Part shown: positions 1-7,416 of the stretch, in pieces
Position numbering within the stretch: the stretch's first letter is position 1
Layout: the number at the start of each line of letters is the position of its first letter
DNA from: Aneurinibacillus sp. Ricciae_BoGa-3
Lineage (GTDB): Bacteria; Bacillota; Bacilli; Aneurinibacillales; Aneurinibacillaceae
Direction of reading: 5' to 3'
DNA: 64,000 bases
Assembly (NCBI RefSeq): GCF_028421645.1
Contig: NZ_CP116887.1
Location: 684,001-748,000, forward strand
Position numbers and translations under genes: made by a program
Notes under the pieces: generated by a model
Databases searched by the model: none
What the model saw: the letters and a program-made list of their open reading frames with translations, nothing else
Told to the model about the DNA's origin: nothing

Positions 1-1
1 C

Positions 2-877
2 GATGGGCTAATGAAGCTATCCCTGTATTATGGATTCAGACATCGCTTTTGTAATGTAAGGAAAGGAAATGAAAAAGGACACGTTGAGCGGAGCGTTGAG
101 GTCGTTCGAAGAAAGGCGTTTGCTTTTCAGGATAGCTTTGCATCTTTGGAAGAAGCAAATGAATACTTAATGAAAGTCTGTGAGCGGCGAAACCGAAAAT
201 CCCAGCCATCCCAACAAAACCATACTGCCGAAGAGTGTCTGGAAATCGAGCAAGATGAATTCCTCCCCCTTCCCCCTCCATTCGATGCCGCACGAATCCA
301 AAACGTGCGTGTCGACAAGTATTCGACGGTAGTAATTGATCAAAGCCATTATTCGGTCCCCGATCATTTGGTTGGCGAAATTGTAAAGGTGAAAGCCTAC
401 TCAAACCGGATTATTTTTTTCCACGAAGAAAAAAGAATAGCTGAGCATCTTCGCCTGACAGGATGCCATGAATGGAGTGTGCACTTGGAGCATTATCTTG
501 AAACACTAAAGAAAAAGCCTGGTGCATTAGCTGGTAGCACAGCATTACAACAGGCAGACAAAAAGATAAAATCAATTTATACGACTTATTATAGCAGTCG
601 GGAGAAGGAATTTATAGAGTTGATGCAGTTTTTGAAGGAAGAATCAAGCATAGCCGAGATTGAACAGAGCATCACGAAACTCAAAAAGATCAATGCAAGC
701 CATGTGACGACGGATAAGATAAAGATTCTTTGTGCCAAAAACAGAGAGATAAAGCCTCTTGACTCTGCCCTTTCAAAGGAAACAAAGGACATCAGTGAAC
801 AATCGAAAGCACATTTGAAAATGTACGATGCCCTGTTCAAGACGGAAGAAGTAGGGAACAAGGAGGCCATCGCATGA
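2..877 (+). CDS. istA: IS21 transposase IstA, C-terminal part (cut by window edge)
   Basis: This is the C-terminal portion of the DDE transposase of an IS21-type element; the reading frame is open to the first base, so the gene starts upstream. The segment KGHVERSVEVVRRK near the start matches the KG.VER motif that surrounds the last catalytic Glu of IstA. The rest is the family's C-terminal beta-barrel and helical tail, with the usual HYLETLKKKPGAL stretch. Full IstA proteins are about 400-520 residues, so roughly the first third to half is missing here. The stop overlaps the istB start by 4 nt (ATGA), the standard coupled arrangement. No internal damage is seen, so it may be functional if the left part is intact. 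Confidence 0.92.
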   Translation, partial: DGLMKLSLYYGFRHRFCNVRKGNEKGHVERSVEVVRRKAFAFQDSFASLEEANEYLMKVCERRNRKSQPSQQNHTAEECLEIEQDEFLPLPPPFDAARIQNVRVDKYSTVVIDQSHYSVPDHLVGEIVKVKAYSNRIIFFHEEKRIAEHLRLTGCHEWSVHLEHYLETLKKKPGALAGSTALQQADKKIKSIYTTYYSSREKEFIELMQFLKEESSIAEIEQSITKLKKINASHVTTDKIKILCAKNREIKPLDSALSKETKDISEQSKAHLKMYDALFKTEEVGNKEAIA

Positions 878-1647
878 GCAAACAGAAGGAATGGGCGGAA
901 GAAATCTTCAATTACAGCAAGGATCTTAGGCTCCCCATCGTCCGCCAGTGCTTCCAGGAACTGATCAAAGAGGCGAATCAAAAGGATGCGAGCTATGAGG
1001 AATTCCTGGCAGCCTTATTGCAAAAAGAGTGGGACTCCCGACAGGATTCCGCGCAATACAACAGGATCCGGAGGGCTGAGTTCCCTTATAAGAAGCATTT
1101 GGAGGATCTATCGGTGTATGATTTGCCGGAAGATGCCCAAAAGAAATACAAGCGTTTGAAGACCCTTGAATTCATCAAGGAAGGCAGGAACCTCATCCTA
1201 GCCGGAAACCCCGGAACCGGAAAGACACATATGGCAATAGGCTTAGGGATGAAGGCGTGTGTAGAGGGTTATAAGGTTTGGTTCACGACCGTCCCACTAT
1301 TGATCAACCAAATCAAGGAGTGCCGGTCCGAGAGGACCCTTCGGGCTTTCCAGAAACGCTTTGAGAAATACGACTTGGTCATCGCTGACGAGATGGGATA
1401 TATCTCCTTCGACAAGGAAGGGGCGGAATTATTGTTCACGCACCTCTCTCTCCGTGCGGGGCAGAAATCCACCATCATCACAACAAACCTATCATTTGAG
1501 AGATGGGAGGAAATATTCCAGGATCCCGTGATGACGGCAGCCATGATTGACCGGCTTACCCACCAGGCTTATCTTGTCAATATGAACGGGAATTCCTATC
1601 GAATGAAACAAACCAAGGAATGGCTGGAAAAGCAGCAACTGGTGTAG
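874..1647 (+). CDS. istB: IS21 helper ATPase IstB
   Basis: IstB is the AAA+ ATPase that remodels target DNA and activates the IstA transposase. The 257 residues fit the family length. Walker A, GNPGTGKT, is at residues 111-118. Walker B with sensor region (YDLVIADEMGY) follows about 55 residues later, and the N-terminal helical domain precedes them. The start codon overlaps the istA stop, indicating translational coupling. Nothing is truncated. Confidence 0.95.
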   Translation: MSKQKEWAEEIFNYSKDLRLPIVRQCFQELIKEANQKDASYEEFLAALLQKEWDSRQDSAQYNRIRRAEFPYKKHLEDLSVYDLPEDAQKKYKRLKTLEFIKEGRNLILAGNPGTGKTHMAIGLGMKACVEGYKVWFTTVPLLINQIKECRSERTLRAFQKRFEKYDLVIADEMGYISFDKEGAELLFTHLSLRAGQKSTIITTNLSFERWEEIFQDPVMTAAMIDRLTHQAYLVNMNGNSYRMKQTKEWLEKQQLV

Positions 1648-1747
1648 CGGAAACCGAAAGTTGATGAATGAATTACTAACCAAGTTGGAATACTTCCCTT
1701 TCTAATGGAAAAATAGACATTCCTGCGCCTAAACGGAAAACTTAGGC

Positions 1748-1781
1748 GGGGGAATTTTAAATGATTAAGTGGGGGAATTTT
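1748..1781 (+). repeat. Subterminal direct repeat of the IS21 right end
   Basis: The 11-mer gggggaatttt occurs at 1748-1758 and 1771-1781, 23 bp apart, just after istB. IS21 elements carry such repeats at their ends as IstA binding sites; that role is inferred from position. Confidence 0.55.
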
Positions 1782-1843
1782 GAGTTGACAAATACATACC
1801 ATTTTTATCAAGTTCGTATAAATACGGTAGCTGGGGTGGAAGA

Positions 1844-1872
1844 GAAAACGCCCTCAAATGGAGGACGTTTTC
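1844..1872. terminator. Bidirectional hairpin terminator
   Basis: Arms gaaaacgccctc (1844-1855) and gaggacgttttc (1861-1872) pair with one mismatch around a 5-nt loop. Both flanks end in short A/T runs. It would end the leftward lipoprotein/small membrane protein transcript and insulate the IS. Confidence 0.65.
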
Positions 1873-1936
1873 GTTGTTTATGATAATTATTAAGCTGAAA
1901 AGGTATCACAACAATCATTCATCTTTTAACCATTTT

Positions 1937-2026
1937 TTAAAGACGAAAGGAACCTATAAAGGCAAGCATAGCAACTGTAAAGCCAATAAAATAAATCCAA
2001 TTGGGTCCCACGTTTCCCATGTTCAT
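1937..2026 (-). CDS. 29-residue single-pass membrane protein
   Basis: A 29-codon frame reads MNMGNVGPNW followed by a hydrophobic segment (WIYFIGFTVAMLAFIG) and a basic SFRL tail, giving one predicted transmembrane helix. A GTGGAG ribosome-binding site sits about 9 nt upstream. It lies 34 nt after the lipoprotein stop, on the same strand and before the 1844-1872 terminator, so the two form a likely two-gene operon. The function is unknown; it could be a partner of the lipoprotein. Confidence 0.5.
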   Translation of the reverse strand: MNMGNVGPNWIYFIGFTVAMLAFIGSFRL

Positions 2027-2060
2027 ATACGTGATCTCCACTTCTGCATACGATAAATAA

Positions 2061-2564
2061 CTATTTTATTGAGACGCCTAAAGTTTTCGCAGTTGCATAT
2101 AAGTTATCACGGTTGATTTTTACAAGACTTAAGATTTTCTCTTTATCTTGATTTTTCACAGCATCTTGCAGTTCATCATATTTGGCGTAAATATTCTCAG
2201 CATAGGTATTGCCCTTTTTGTCCTTTAATGGAGCAAGTATGGCAGCATGAAACACTTCATGCAGTTGATCTGCTAAGGCTTGGTCTTTATTAACGTTTCC
2301 AGCTTTAGCGTCTTGTTCAATTTTCGTAAATCCGTTTAACTCAGCGGTAAAAACTTTTTGTAAGGTATCATTTGACTTTGCTTGATTACCACTCTTGTCC
2401 GCATTGGGCATGTTCATCTTCGAATGGTCCATGTTCATGTTGTTATTTGAACTTTGGCTTGGTTGATTTTGATTCTGGGAAGCCTGGAAACCGGTACTGC
2501 ATCCAACTTGTACCAACCCAACGGCAAGAATCACTGTTCCAAGAAAGATTTTACTTTTTTTCAT
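2061..2564 (-). CDS. Met/His/Asn-rich lipoprotein
   Basis: This is a secreted lipoprotein of 167 residues. The N-terminus MKKSK, a hydrophobic stretch and the lipobox LVQVGCS place the lipidated Cys at residue 22. The mature protein starts with a low-complexity Gln/Ser/Asn linker and a Met-rich patch (NMNMDHSKMNM), which resembles copper-handling Met motifs. A helical domain follows with conserved-looking FTAELNGFTKIEQDA and LHEVFHAAILAPLK segments. The start is supported by an AGGGGGAT ribosome-binding site. Metal binding is an inference from the Met/His patch only; no close family was recognised. Confidence 0.75.
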   Translation of the reverse strand: MKKSKIFLGTVILAVGLVQVGCSTGFQASQNQNQPSQSSNNNMNMDHSKMNMPNADKSGNQAKSNDTLQKVFTAELNGFTKIEQDAKAGNVNKDQALADQLHEVFHAAILAPLKDKKGNTYAENIYAKYDELQDAVKNQDKEKILSLVKINRDNLYATAKTLGVSIK

Positions 2565-2786
2565 TATTTGGATCCCCCTTAGTTCAGTCTATATATTGAA
2601 TAATTGTACAAAAAAACTCTGCTAAAACGTAAAAGATGTACTTTCCAACCGAATAGAGGGTCAGTTCTACAAATCGCTGCAAAATCGTTTACTCGTTGTT
2701 GGCATAACGAGTTGTGAACTTAACGGTTCCTAAAGTAAGTTTGTGAAATAATGTACTTAAACTATAGGGGGCTTGAACACAAGGCT

Positions 2787-2808
2787 GATCGTTGGGGCGA
2801 TCTTTTTT
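2787..2808 (+). terminator. Short hairpin with T-run
   Basis: Arms gatcg (2787-2791) and cgatc (2798-2802) are followed by tttttt. It lies in the gap between the two leftward genes at 2061-2564 and 2863-4278; no rightward gene was recognised upstream, so its role is unclear. The rest of 2565-2862 shows only the lipoprotein ribosome-binding site. Confidence 0.35.
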
Positions 2809-2862
2809 CTTATTCGACTAACGAAGCAGATCTGGTATTAAGTCGAATTTTATAGTTATGAA

Positions 2863-4278
2863 TCATGGAACAATTTCAAAAACAGTACCTTGGTTAAAAT
2901 CAGTCACTTTCATAGAGCCATGAACCCCTAAATATAGTCTGGTTTGATCCAGATTCGTTCCCAAACTAACATAATAAGCTGATTGAGACCCAAAATTATA
3001 ATCGGTTTCAATAACACTAAAATCATTTAGTTTACAATCTGTTCTTACTCTGGTATAAGCTAAAACCCCTCTAACCGGAGGTTGAGATTCTTCATCCTGG
3101 GCAAGATCGGTAAACACAACGCTTCCCGTTAAATCGGGTATTCCATTCCCCATATATGGCTGGACTCCTGTAAGTGCAGTTCCTCCAAACTTATCGGGTC
3201 GGGGATCTTTATGAAAATAACTAGTTAGAGGCTGAAGACGCTTCACTGAAGTTTTTACTGCTTCATTGTAATATGCAATTGTTTTCTCATTCAAAGTCGG
3301 ATTTACAGAGCAGCCACTTATAATCGAAGCAGGAAAAGCACCTTCCCACCCTCGCCAGCCAAAGTTAATAAATCCTTCTTGGTCAGGTTCAGATGTCATT
3401 AAAGAAGCTTGAATAAGCTGAGTAACCGGGATTGGTTTATAATGAACGAATGAAAAAATCGACTCTACCAAATCCTGTCCGACATTTCCCACATATTTGA
3501 TATACTGATTATAAAACCTTTGAAATGAAATACCTGGTATATTGCGAACCCCTTTGGCAATTACCGTAAGTGTTTCCTGAATAGGTGCCGGAAGTTCATT
3601 AAAACGTGTGACTACGGGCGGATTATAGACAAATGTATTCTTAACTACATCAATTTCAATTATTTTACCAGCGATTTCCATATCATCCTGACTTAAATTA
3701 AATGGATCATAGCCTGATCCACCATCCCCGGTTGTTAAAACAAGTTTTCCTGTTTCAGGTGAAAAGTTTAAGCTATTGACACCATTATGATTTAAAAATG
3801 GTCTTCTTAAGTTAAGTAATGTCCGTCGTTTTTGAGGTTGACCATTCGATTGTAAAATCCATTCTTCAACTGTATCAATATGATCATATTGAGTTTCTCT
3901 ATTTATCCACTTCAGGTTTAAGGTTCTGGGATCACACGGGTTAGGCTTAAAAGGTTCAGGAAGAGCACCTGGACCTTGTGTTCCAGCCACTGAATAATGA
4001 AGATAAAACAGACCGTTATAATAAAATTCGGGATGAAACGCTAGCCCTAGCAATCCCCGTTCATCATATCCACCACCAAAAACACCTAGTTTTATGATTC
4101 GCGGGCGAATATCTAAAAAAGTCCTTATAACTCCGTTTCCTATGTAAAAGATCTCTCCTACCTGGGTTGCAATAAATAATCTTTCAATTGAGTCACCCGG
4201 AAGTATAGTTGTTTTCAAAACAGTGGGTAAATTTATCTTACTAATAATGGGTTGTAAACTAACCTTAACTTTTATCAA
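2863..4278 (-). CDS. GSDH-fold (PQQ sugar dehydrogenase-like) beta-propeller protein
   Basis: The 471-residue protein has the layout of the glucose/sorbosone dehydrogenase family: an opening IATQVGEIFYIGNG blade, then ERGLLGLAFHPEF with the following YLHYS, which is the family signature. LTTGDGGSGYDP is the calcium/cofactor-loop region, and GWRGWEGAFP with DLTGSVVFTDLA lie near the end. Members oxidise sugars with PQQ, or are binding propellers of unknown substrate. No signal peptide is visible, which is unusual for the periplasmic/extracellular enzymes and suggests either a cytoplasmic or spore-associated form or a missed upstream start. The gene stands alone and reads leftward. Substrate cannot be assigned. 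Confidence 0.8.
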   Translation of the reverse strand: MIKVKVSLQPIISKINLPTVLKTTILPGDSIERLFIATQVGEIFYIGNGVIRTFLDIRPRIIKLGVFGGGYDERGLLGLAFHPEFYYNGLFYLHYSVAGTQGPGALPEPFKPNPCDPRTLNLKWINRETQYDHIDTVEEWILQSNGQPQKRRTLLNLRRPFLNHNGVNSLNFSPETGKLVLTTGDGGSGYDPFNLSQDDMEIAGKIIEIDVVKNTFVYNPPVVTRFNELPAPIQETLTVIAKGVRNIPGISFQRFYNQYIKYVGNVGQDLVESIFSFVHYKPIPVTQLIQASLMTSEPDQEGFINFGWRGWEGAFPASIISGCSVNPTLNEKTIAYYNEAVKTSVKRLQPLTSYFHKDPRPDKFGGTALTGVQPYMGNGIPDLTGSVVFTDLAQDEESQPPVRGVLAYTRVRTDCKLNDFSVIETDYNFGSQSAYYVSLGTNLDQTRLYLGVHGSMKVTDFNQGTVFEIVP

Positions 4279-4421
4279 CTAATTTTACACTCCTTCTTAT
4301 TGTTTTCTTTTATAAGAATATGATTAGAAATGTTCTATTAGTATCAAATTAAGGGCGGGGAATTTGGGGAATTTCCTTTTAATATCGGTCCGTTTTTGGT
4401 AGGTTCCATGTGGATATTAAA

Positions 4422-4541
4422 ATGGACATATGGAATTTCAAACTGTTTATATTACTCAACGTAATTGTAGATGGTGTTTTTGCATTTATATTGTGGTGTT
4501 ATTTAAAAGATAAAACTATTTACATTAGTTCGATTAAATAA
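4422..4541 (+). CDS. Possible 39-residue membrane peptide
   Basis: The frame MDIWNFKLFILLNVIVDGVF continues as a hydrophobic helix and ends with charged KDKTIYISSIK. There is no convincing ribosome-binding site. It could be a real small membrane protein or a remnant; the only support is its hydrophobic profile. Confidence 0.25.
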   Translation: MDIWNFKLFILLNVIVDGVFAFILWCYLKDKTIYISSIK

Positions 4542-4585
4542 GTTTTAATTTTTCGTTTATTTCTTTTATAAGGAGTTTTTACTGT

Positions 4586-4666
4586 ATGGATTTCAGTACA
4601 TTACTGAAAGTAGTCCATGCAGGCGATGCTTACTTATGCTGCAATGAATTTAAAGAAGATAGCTAA
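4586..4666 (+). CDS. Possible 26-residue peptide
   Basis: The frame MDFSTLLKVVHAGDAYLCCN ends EFKEDS. An AAGGAG sequence lies about 9 nt upstream of the ATG, which is the main reason to list it. It may be the surviving 5' end of a decayed gene. Confidence 0.25.
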   Translation: MDFSTLLKVVHAGDAYLCCNEFKEDS

Positions 4667-4821
4667 TTAGACATGGGTGAGTCCAAAAATGGCATAAACA
4701 TAGACCTCTCCGAGGTCCTAGACTGTAGACAAATAAAATTAACATGAGGAAGAAACTTATCAGTTTAAAGAAATGCCATCGGAAATTGCTCCGAAGCCAA
4801 ATTTAAAAAAGCACAAAAATA

Positions 4822-5028
4822 TCACAAGACAGCTAAATCCGAGTACAAATGATAGAGTGTTACAGGTGCGATTTCTGCTCTTCTCGCAAACTCAGTAATA
4901 GTTGGAAACTTATTGTTATCAATAAAAGAATATATGTTCTTATCTTGATTGGAGGGGATGTAAAATGAAGGAGGTTGCAGAAGCACATGGCAAAATGCTT
5001 TACCCTCCATTGTATCAGGAGTTTCCAT
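4822..5028 (-). pseudogene. TetR-like helix-turn-helix fragment
   Basis: The last 35 residues of this frame (TITEFARRAEIAPVTLYHLY and the following SDLAVL) have the pattern of a TetR-family N-terminal helix-turn-helix, where IA..AG.S..TLY.HF is typical. The frame stops right after the recognition helix, so no ligand-binding domain is left. The first half does not look like a TetR N-terminus. Best read as a truncated remnant. Confidence 0.45.
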
Positions 5029-5123
5029 TGCTGGTGAAGAAACACGTTGTATATAGCTTAGTTCTGCGACTACCAGGGGAGATTACAACAATTGAGAGTA
5101 CCCTAATTTATGCAATGCAATGA
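4965..5123 (+). CDS. 52-residue hypothetical protein
   Basis: The frame MKEVAEAHGKMLYPPLYQEF runs to a stop at 5121-5123. A very good ribosome-binding site (GGAGGGG, 7 nt spacing) precedes the ATG, better than that of most neighbours. It overlaps the TetR-like remnant on the other strand, so one of the two is decayed. No family recognised. Confidence 0.4.
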   Translation: MKEVAEAHGKMLYPPLYQEFPLLVKKHVVYSLVLRLPGEITTIESTLIYAMQ

Positions 5124-5204
5124 TGTGCGCATTTGTCATTATTTCATACCCCATTCTCCCGTAATTGAAAGTGTTTTACCACCAAATATCAGTCGGTTAA
5201 ACTG

Positions 5205-5441
5205 TTATGTTGATAAAAGAAGAAATACAGACAGTCCGTTTGTAATGTTCATAAAATTATAAGTCGCATCCTTCCCAAGTTGGACAGGATGCTTTTCTTT
5301 TAATGCCTGAACAATTAAAACATCAAGCTTTTGACTAATTTCAATGACTTCTGGATGCAGGAAGTTGAAATTATATTTCTGAGCTACGTTTGTCATTAAC
5401 CTCTTCAGTTCTATAATTTGTGCATTAACCGAACAATCCAT
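5205..5441 (-). CDS. Spo0E-family aspartyl-phosphate phosphatase
   Basis: Spo0E-like proteins are short helical hairpins that dephosphorylate Spo0A~P and so delay sporulation. The 78 residues carry the family motif: ELKRLMTNVAQKYNFNFLHP, then EVIEISQKLDVLI, which contains the signature SQ.LD. The C-terminal 25 residues are not typical and may be variable. The ATG overlaps the stop of an upstream small frame by one base; an AAAGGA site lies about 11 nt upstream. Assignment rests on the clear SQKLD motif. Confidence 0.85.
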   Translation of the reverse strand: MDCSVNAQIIELKRLMTNVAQKYNFNFLHPEVIEISQKLDVLIVQALKEKHPVQLGKDATYNFMNITNGLSVFLLLST

Positions 5442-5647
5442 TATTCTTTCATTCCTTTTATATATAATACCAACTCAATTAATGTATAATTTTTAATATT
5501 AATAATCAACCCGATATTTTCGGCTTTATTCAACAAATAATGTAAATCCCAGTCTTTTTCTTCGATAGAACTATGTAGAAAGCATCTAACTTCAAAAAAA
5601 AGACACAAACTTTTGTCTGCGCCAAGTAGAAAGAAGGTTGCTTTCAA
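5441..5647 (-). CDS. Small hypothetical protein upstream of the Spo0E-like gene
   Basis: A 68-codon frame with a TTG start and no strong ribosome-binding site overlaps the Spo0E-like start by one base. It contains hydrophobic beta-like stretches (ENIGLIINIKNYTLIELVLYIKG). It may be translated as a coupled leader or may be chance. Confidence 0.25.
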   Translation of the reverse strand: MKATFFLLGADKSLCLFFEVRCFLHSSIEEKDWDLHYLLNKAENIGLIINIKNYTLIELVLYIKGMKE

Positions 5648-5769
5648 GGGTACTTTTAATATAGCTGAGCTTTATTAAATTATTGTGACCACTTTATAAA
5701 GTTGTGATGTCGTCAAGCTCCTGTTCACCCGCTTGTGAAAATCCAAATTTGGACGTGTTTTATCTTTCG

Positions 5770-5958
5770 CTAATAAAAATGTTGGTAGATATCTGTCTTT
5801 TGCATATCAAATTCTTTAATGTCATACGTAGATATGATGTTATGAGCAGTTCCGCACTTCGGGCATCTTATTTCATGAATTTTTTTACAATCTTTTTCGA
5901 CCCCAAACCATTGAATCCTTCGTTTACACGTACATATTTTACTTCCATAACATGCCAT
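5770..5958 (-). CDS. Cys-rich zinc-ribbon-like small protein
   Basis: The 62 residues contain six Cys: CYGSKICTC near the start, one at position 24, and CPKCGT at 32-37. The CxC and CPxCG arrangement suggests a small zinc ribbon. GGGAGA about 8 nt upstream of the ATG supports the start. The same region on the plus strand gives a longer frame without a ribosome-binding site or family features, so this strand is preferred. Function unknown. Confidence 0.55.
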   Translation of the reverse strand: MACYGSKICTCKRRIQWFGVEKDCKKIHEIRCPKCGTAHNIISTYDIKEFDMQKTDIYQHFY

Positions 5959-6180
5959 TATGATCGTCTCCCGGATAGTAGTAAATGGAGTATATCAGAT
6001 AATTACAAGAATTGTCTGTCGTTTTATGGCGAATATAAAAAAGCTTTTGTCGACCTCTCCCGGCAACCAACGAGGTGCAAGGAGAGACACGGCAGATATT
6101 ATCCATACTAAAAAAACACGCATACAAATTCATAAAACCTTATAATAATTCATTTTGAATAGTTCCTCAATACTCTGAAA

Positions 6181-6211
6181 AATCCGATCTAAGAGTATCT
6201 TAGATCGGATT
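6181..6211. terminator. Bidirectional intrinsic terminator
   Basis: A perfect 13-bp stem aatccgatctaag/cttagatcggatt with a 5-nt loop has T-runs on both strands. It ends the leftward coat-like gene. Confidence 0.85.
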
Positions 6212-6220
6212 TTTATTGGA

Positions 6221-6658
6221 TTATGAACTGCTTTCATCTTTTCCTTTCGGTGCATAGGCGGGAGATACAGCAGATGGCGCATAGGGTGCGAACGGCATAT
6301 TTGCCTGTGGAGCATAGGCGGGAGATACAGCAGATGGCGCATAGGGTGCGAACGGCATATTTGCCTGTGGAGCATAGGCGGGAGATACGGCTGATGGTGC
6401 ATAGGGTGTAAACGGCATATTTGCTTCTGGCGCATAAGCAGGAGATACGGCTGATGGCGCATAGGGTGCGAACGGCACATTTGCTTCTGGAGCATACGCT
6501 GGTGATACAGCCGATGGTGCATACATTGGCTGTGTCGGGTACATATCACCAAATTCATAATGCAAACATTTTTCCATGTGGTACAAGTATTTTTCATAGT
6601 AATACTTACATTTTGTTAAATGATGCATATATTTTTCGTGGTGGTCGTGATGATACAT
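6221..6658 (-). CDS. Repeat-rich, probable spore coat protein
   Basis: The first 40 residues are His/Tyr/Lys rich (MYHHDHHEKYMHH) with two Cys, and the rest is a Pro/Ala/Tyr repeat of 20 residues (YAPSAVSPAYAPEANMPFAP) present about five times. This His/Tyr-rich head plus Pro-rich repeat is typical of outer spore coat proteins, although no named Cot family was recognised. The longer frame starts at 6664, but there the AGGAGG ribosome-binding site touches the ATG. The ATG at 6656-6658 has 6-nt spacing and is the likely start, giving 145 residues. It is monocistronic and ends in a perfect terminator. Confidence 0.7.
   Translation of the reverse strand: MYHHDHHEKYMHHLTKCKYYYEKYLYHMEKCLHYEFGDMYPTQPMYAPSAVSPAYAPEANVPFAPYAPSAVSPAYAPEANMPFTPYAPSAVSPAYAPQANMPFAPYAPSAVSPAYAPQANMPFAPYAPSAVSPAYAPKGKDESSS
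6252..6526 (-). repeat. 60-bp tandem repeat encoding the coat protein repeats
   Basis: Units begin at 6252, 6312, 6372, 6432 and (partial) 6492. The first two are nearly identical; the others differ at scattered, mostly synonymous positions. The period is a multiple of three, so copy-number changes keep the frame. Confidence 0.9.
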
Positions 6659-6699
6659 GTTCATCCTCCTATTTACTAATTTTTCAATACGAAAGTTAA

Positions 6700-7065
6700 A
6701 GAATAGGTTACTGTCATTACACAGTCTACAATATGGGAATTAGCCTAGATGTGTGCTATTTACAGGCCCATTTTTTTTTTATGATTTAGTTGAGAACAGT
6801 CCTAAAACAATCATCAACGTATTAAAAGACGTTTCGGCGAGGTTGTTATTTAATGAGTTCTCTTAGTTATTTATGATTCGAAAACGGGGTAGGCAATTTA
6901 ATCAGTAACATTAGCCCGGTGTGCTACATAATTTGTTGGGGAAAGCATTCGAAGTAGTTGGTGGATTCACCGGTGGAGCAGTTCTTTTCTGATATTGTTT
7001 GGGTTATACAATCAGTCGCTGGCTATAGTACCGGTGCGAATAAGTATTAAATGGAGGTAATAAGG
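6700..7065. promoter_or_regulatory. Upstream region of the TOMM operon
   Basis: This 365-bp gap holds a poly-T tract near 6771-6780 and, just before the precursor gene, a good ribosome-binding site (GGAGG at 7053-7057). A promoter is expected here but no convincing -35/-10 pair could be chosen. No gene was recognised. Confidence 0.35.
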
Positions 7066-7266
7066 GTGGACGATTTTAAAAATGATCTTCAAGGATTAAA
7101 TGTTGGTAATTTCGAGGCAAGTCAGATGATGCCTTTTGATCCTGTCAGTGCAACAAACAGTGATCAAGCTCGGCAATGCGGCCGCTGCTTTCATTGCTCC
7201 AGCTGTTTCCGTTGTTCTAATTGCTTCAACTGTTTCCGTTGTTTTAGTTGCTTCCGTTGTTTCTAA
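7066..7266 (+). CDS. TOMM precursor peptide with (Cys-x-x)10 core
   Basis: This is the substrate of the three downstream enzymes. The GTG at 7066 is chosen because GGAGG lies 8 nt upstream; the ATG at 7051 contains that ribosome-binding site. The 66-residue product has a leader (MDDFKNDLQGLNVGNFEASQ) of the heterocycloanthracin/sonorensin type (F..ELQ.LN.), then a core from about residue 38. There ten Cys occur at exact 3-residue spacing (38, 41, 44 ... 65), with mostly Phe, Arg, Ser and Asn between them. Cyclodehydration and oxidation would turn Cys into thiazoles; Ser 45, 46, 51 and 61 could give oxazoles. The product is a presumed bacteriocin. How many rings form, and where the leader is cut, cannot be read from sequence. 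Confidence 0.88.
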   Translation: MDDFKNDLQGLNVGNFEASQMMPFDPVSATNSDQARQCGRCFHCSSCFRCSNCFNCFRCFSCFRCF

Positions 7267-7297
7267 TTTTTTGAAAAACCCTATGATCGTTAATACT

Positions 7298-7329
7298 GAA
7301 GAGCCTCTGCAGTTACGCAGGGGCTCTTC
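7298..7329 (+). terminator. Hairpin between precursor and maturation genes
   Basis: A 13-bp stem (7298-7310 with 7317-7329, one G-T pair) closes a 6-nt loop, with no T-run after it. Such hairpins after RiPP precursor genes commonly act as partial terminators or stabilise the short precursor mRNA, giving excess substrate over enzyme. Confidence 0.6.
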
Positions 7330-7416
7330 TAGACATAACGGACAATTAGCCGTACATAAGATTACAGTGCAAGCAATAGTGAAGATTTATAATCGCTCAT
7401 CATAAGGAGGAGTGAA

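Larger units (their letters stand above)
1..1790 (+). mobile_element. IS21-family insertion sequence, right part
   Basis: The left end lies outside the window. What remains is the C-terminal half of istA, the complete istB and a right end with two copies of gggggaatttt, which suits the repeated binding sites typical of IS21 termini. The outer boundary near 1790 is an estimate, because the left inverted repeat is not available for comparison. Confidence 0.8.
4279..5204. other. Decayed intergenic stretch with gene fragments
   Basis: This 0.9-kb stretch has no intact long gene. It holds several short frames (listed separately), a TetR-like HTH fragment, and a short inverted repeat gacctc-tcc-gaggtc at 4703-4717. 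On the plus strand around 4745-4865 there is a coding-looking but unanchored frame reading EEETYQFKEMPSE. The mixture suggests remnants of several genes. Confidence 0.5.

Noticed and set aside
1874..2056. Plus-strand frame of 60 codons
   Set aside because: Overlaps the small membrane protein on the minus strand, which has better support.
2863..4278. Secreted PQQ glucose dehydrogenase
   Set aside because: The fold fits, but there is no signal peptide, so secretion and the exact substrate are not supported.
5704..6111. Plus-strand frame of 135 codons
   Set aside because: No ribosome-binding site and odd composition; the opposite strand has a Cys-rich protein with a good start.
6252..6526. CRISPR-like regular repeats
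   Set aside because: The 60-bp units are contiguous, with no unique spacers, and encode a protein repeat; no cas gene is near.
6130..6597. Second minus-strand frame across the coat repeats rich in Met, His and Arg
   Set aside because: It is the shifted reading of the same 60-bp repeats; only the other frame has a proper ribosome-binding site and terminator.
7136..7405. Alternative frame over the TOMM precursor
   Set aside because: It runs through the precursor core in another frame and through the hairpin; the Cys-x-x frame with leader is clearly the real one.
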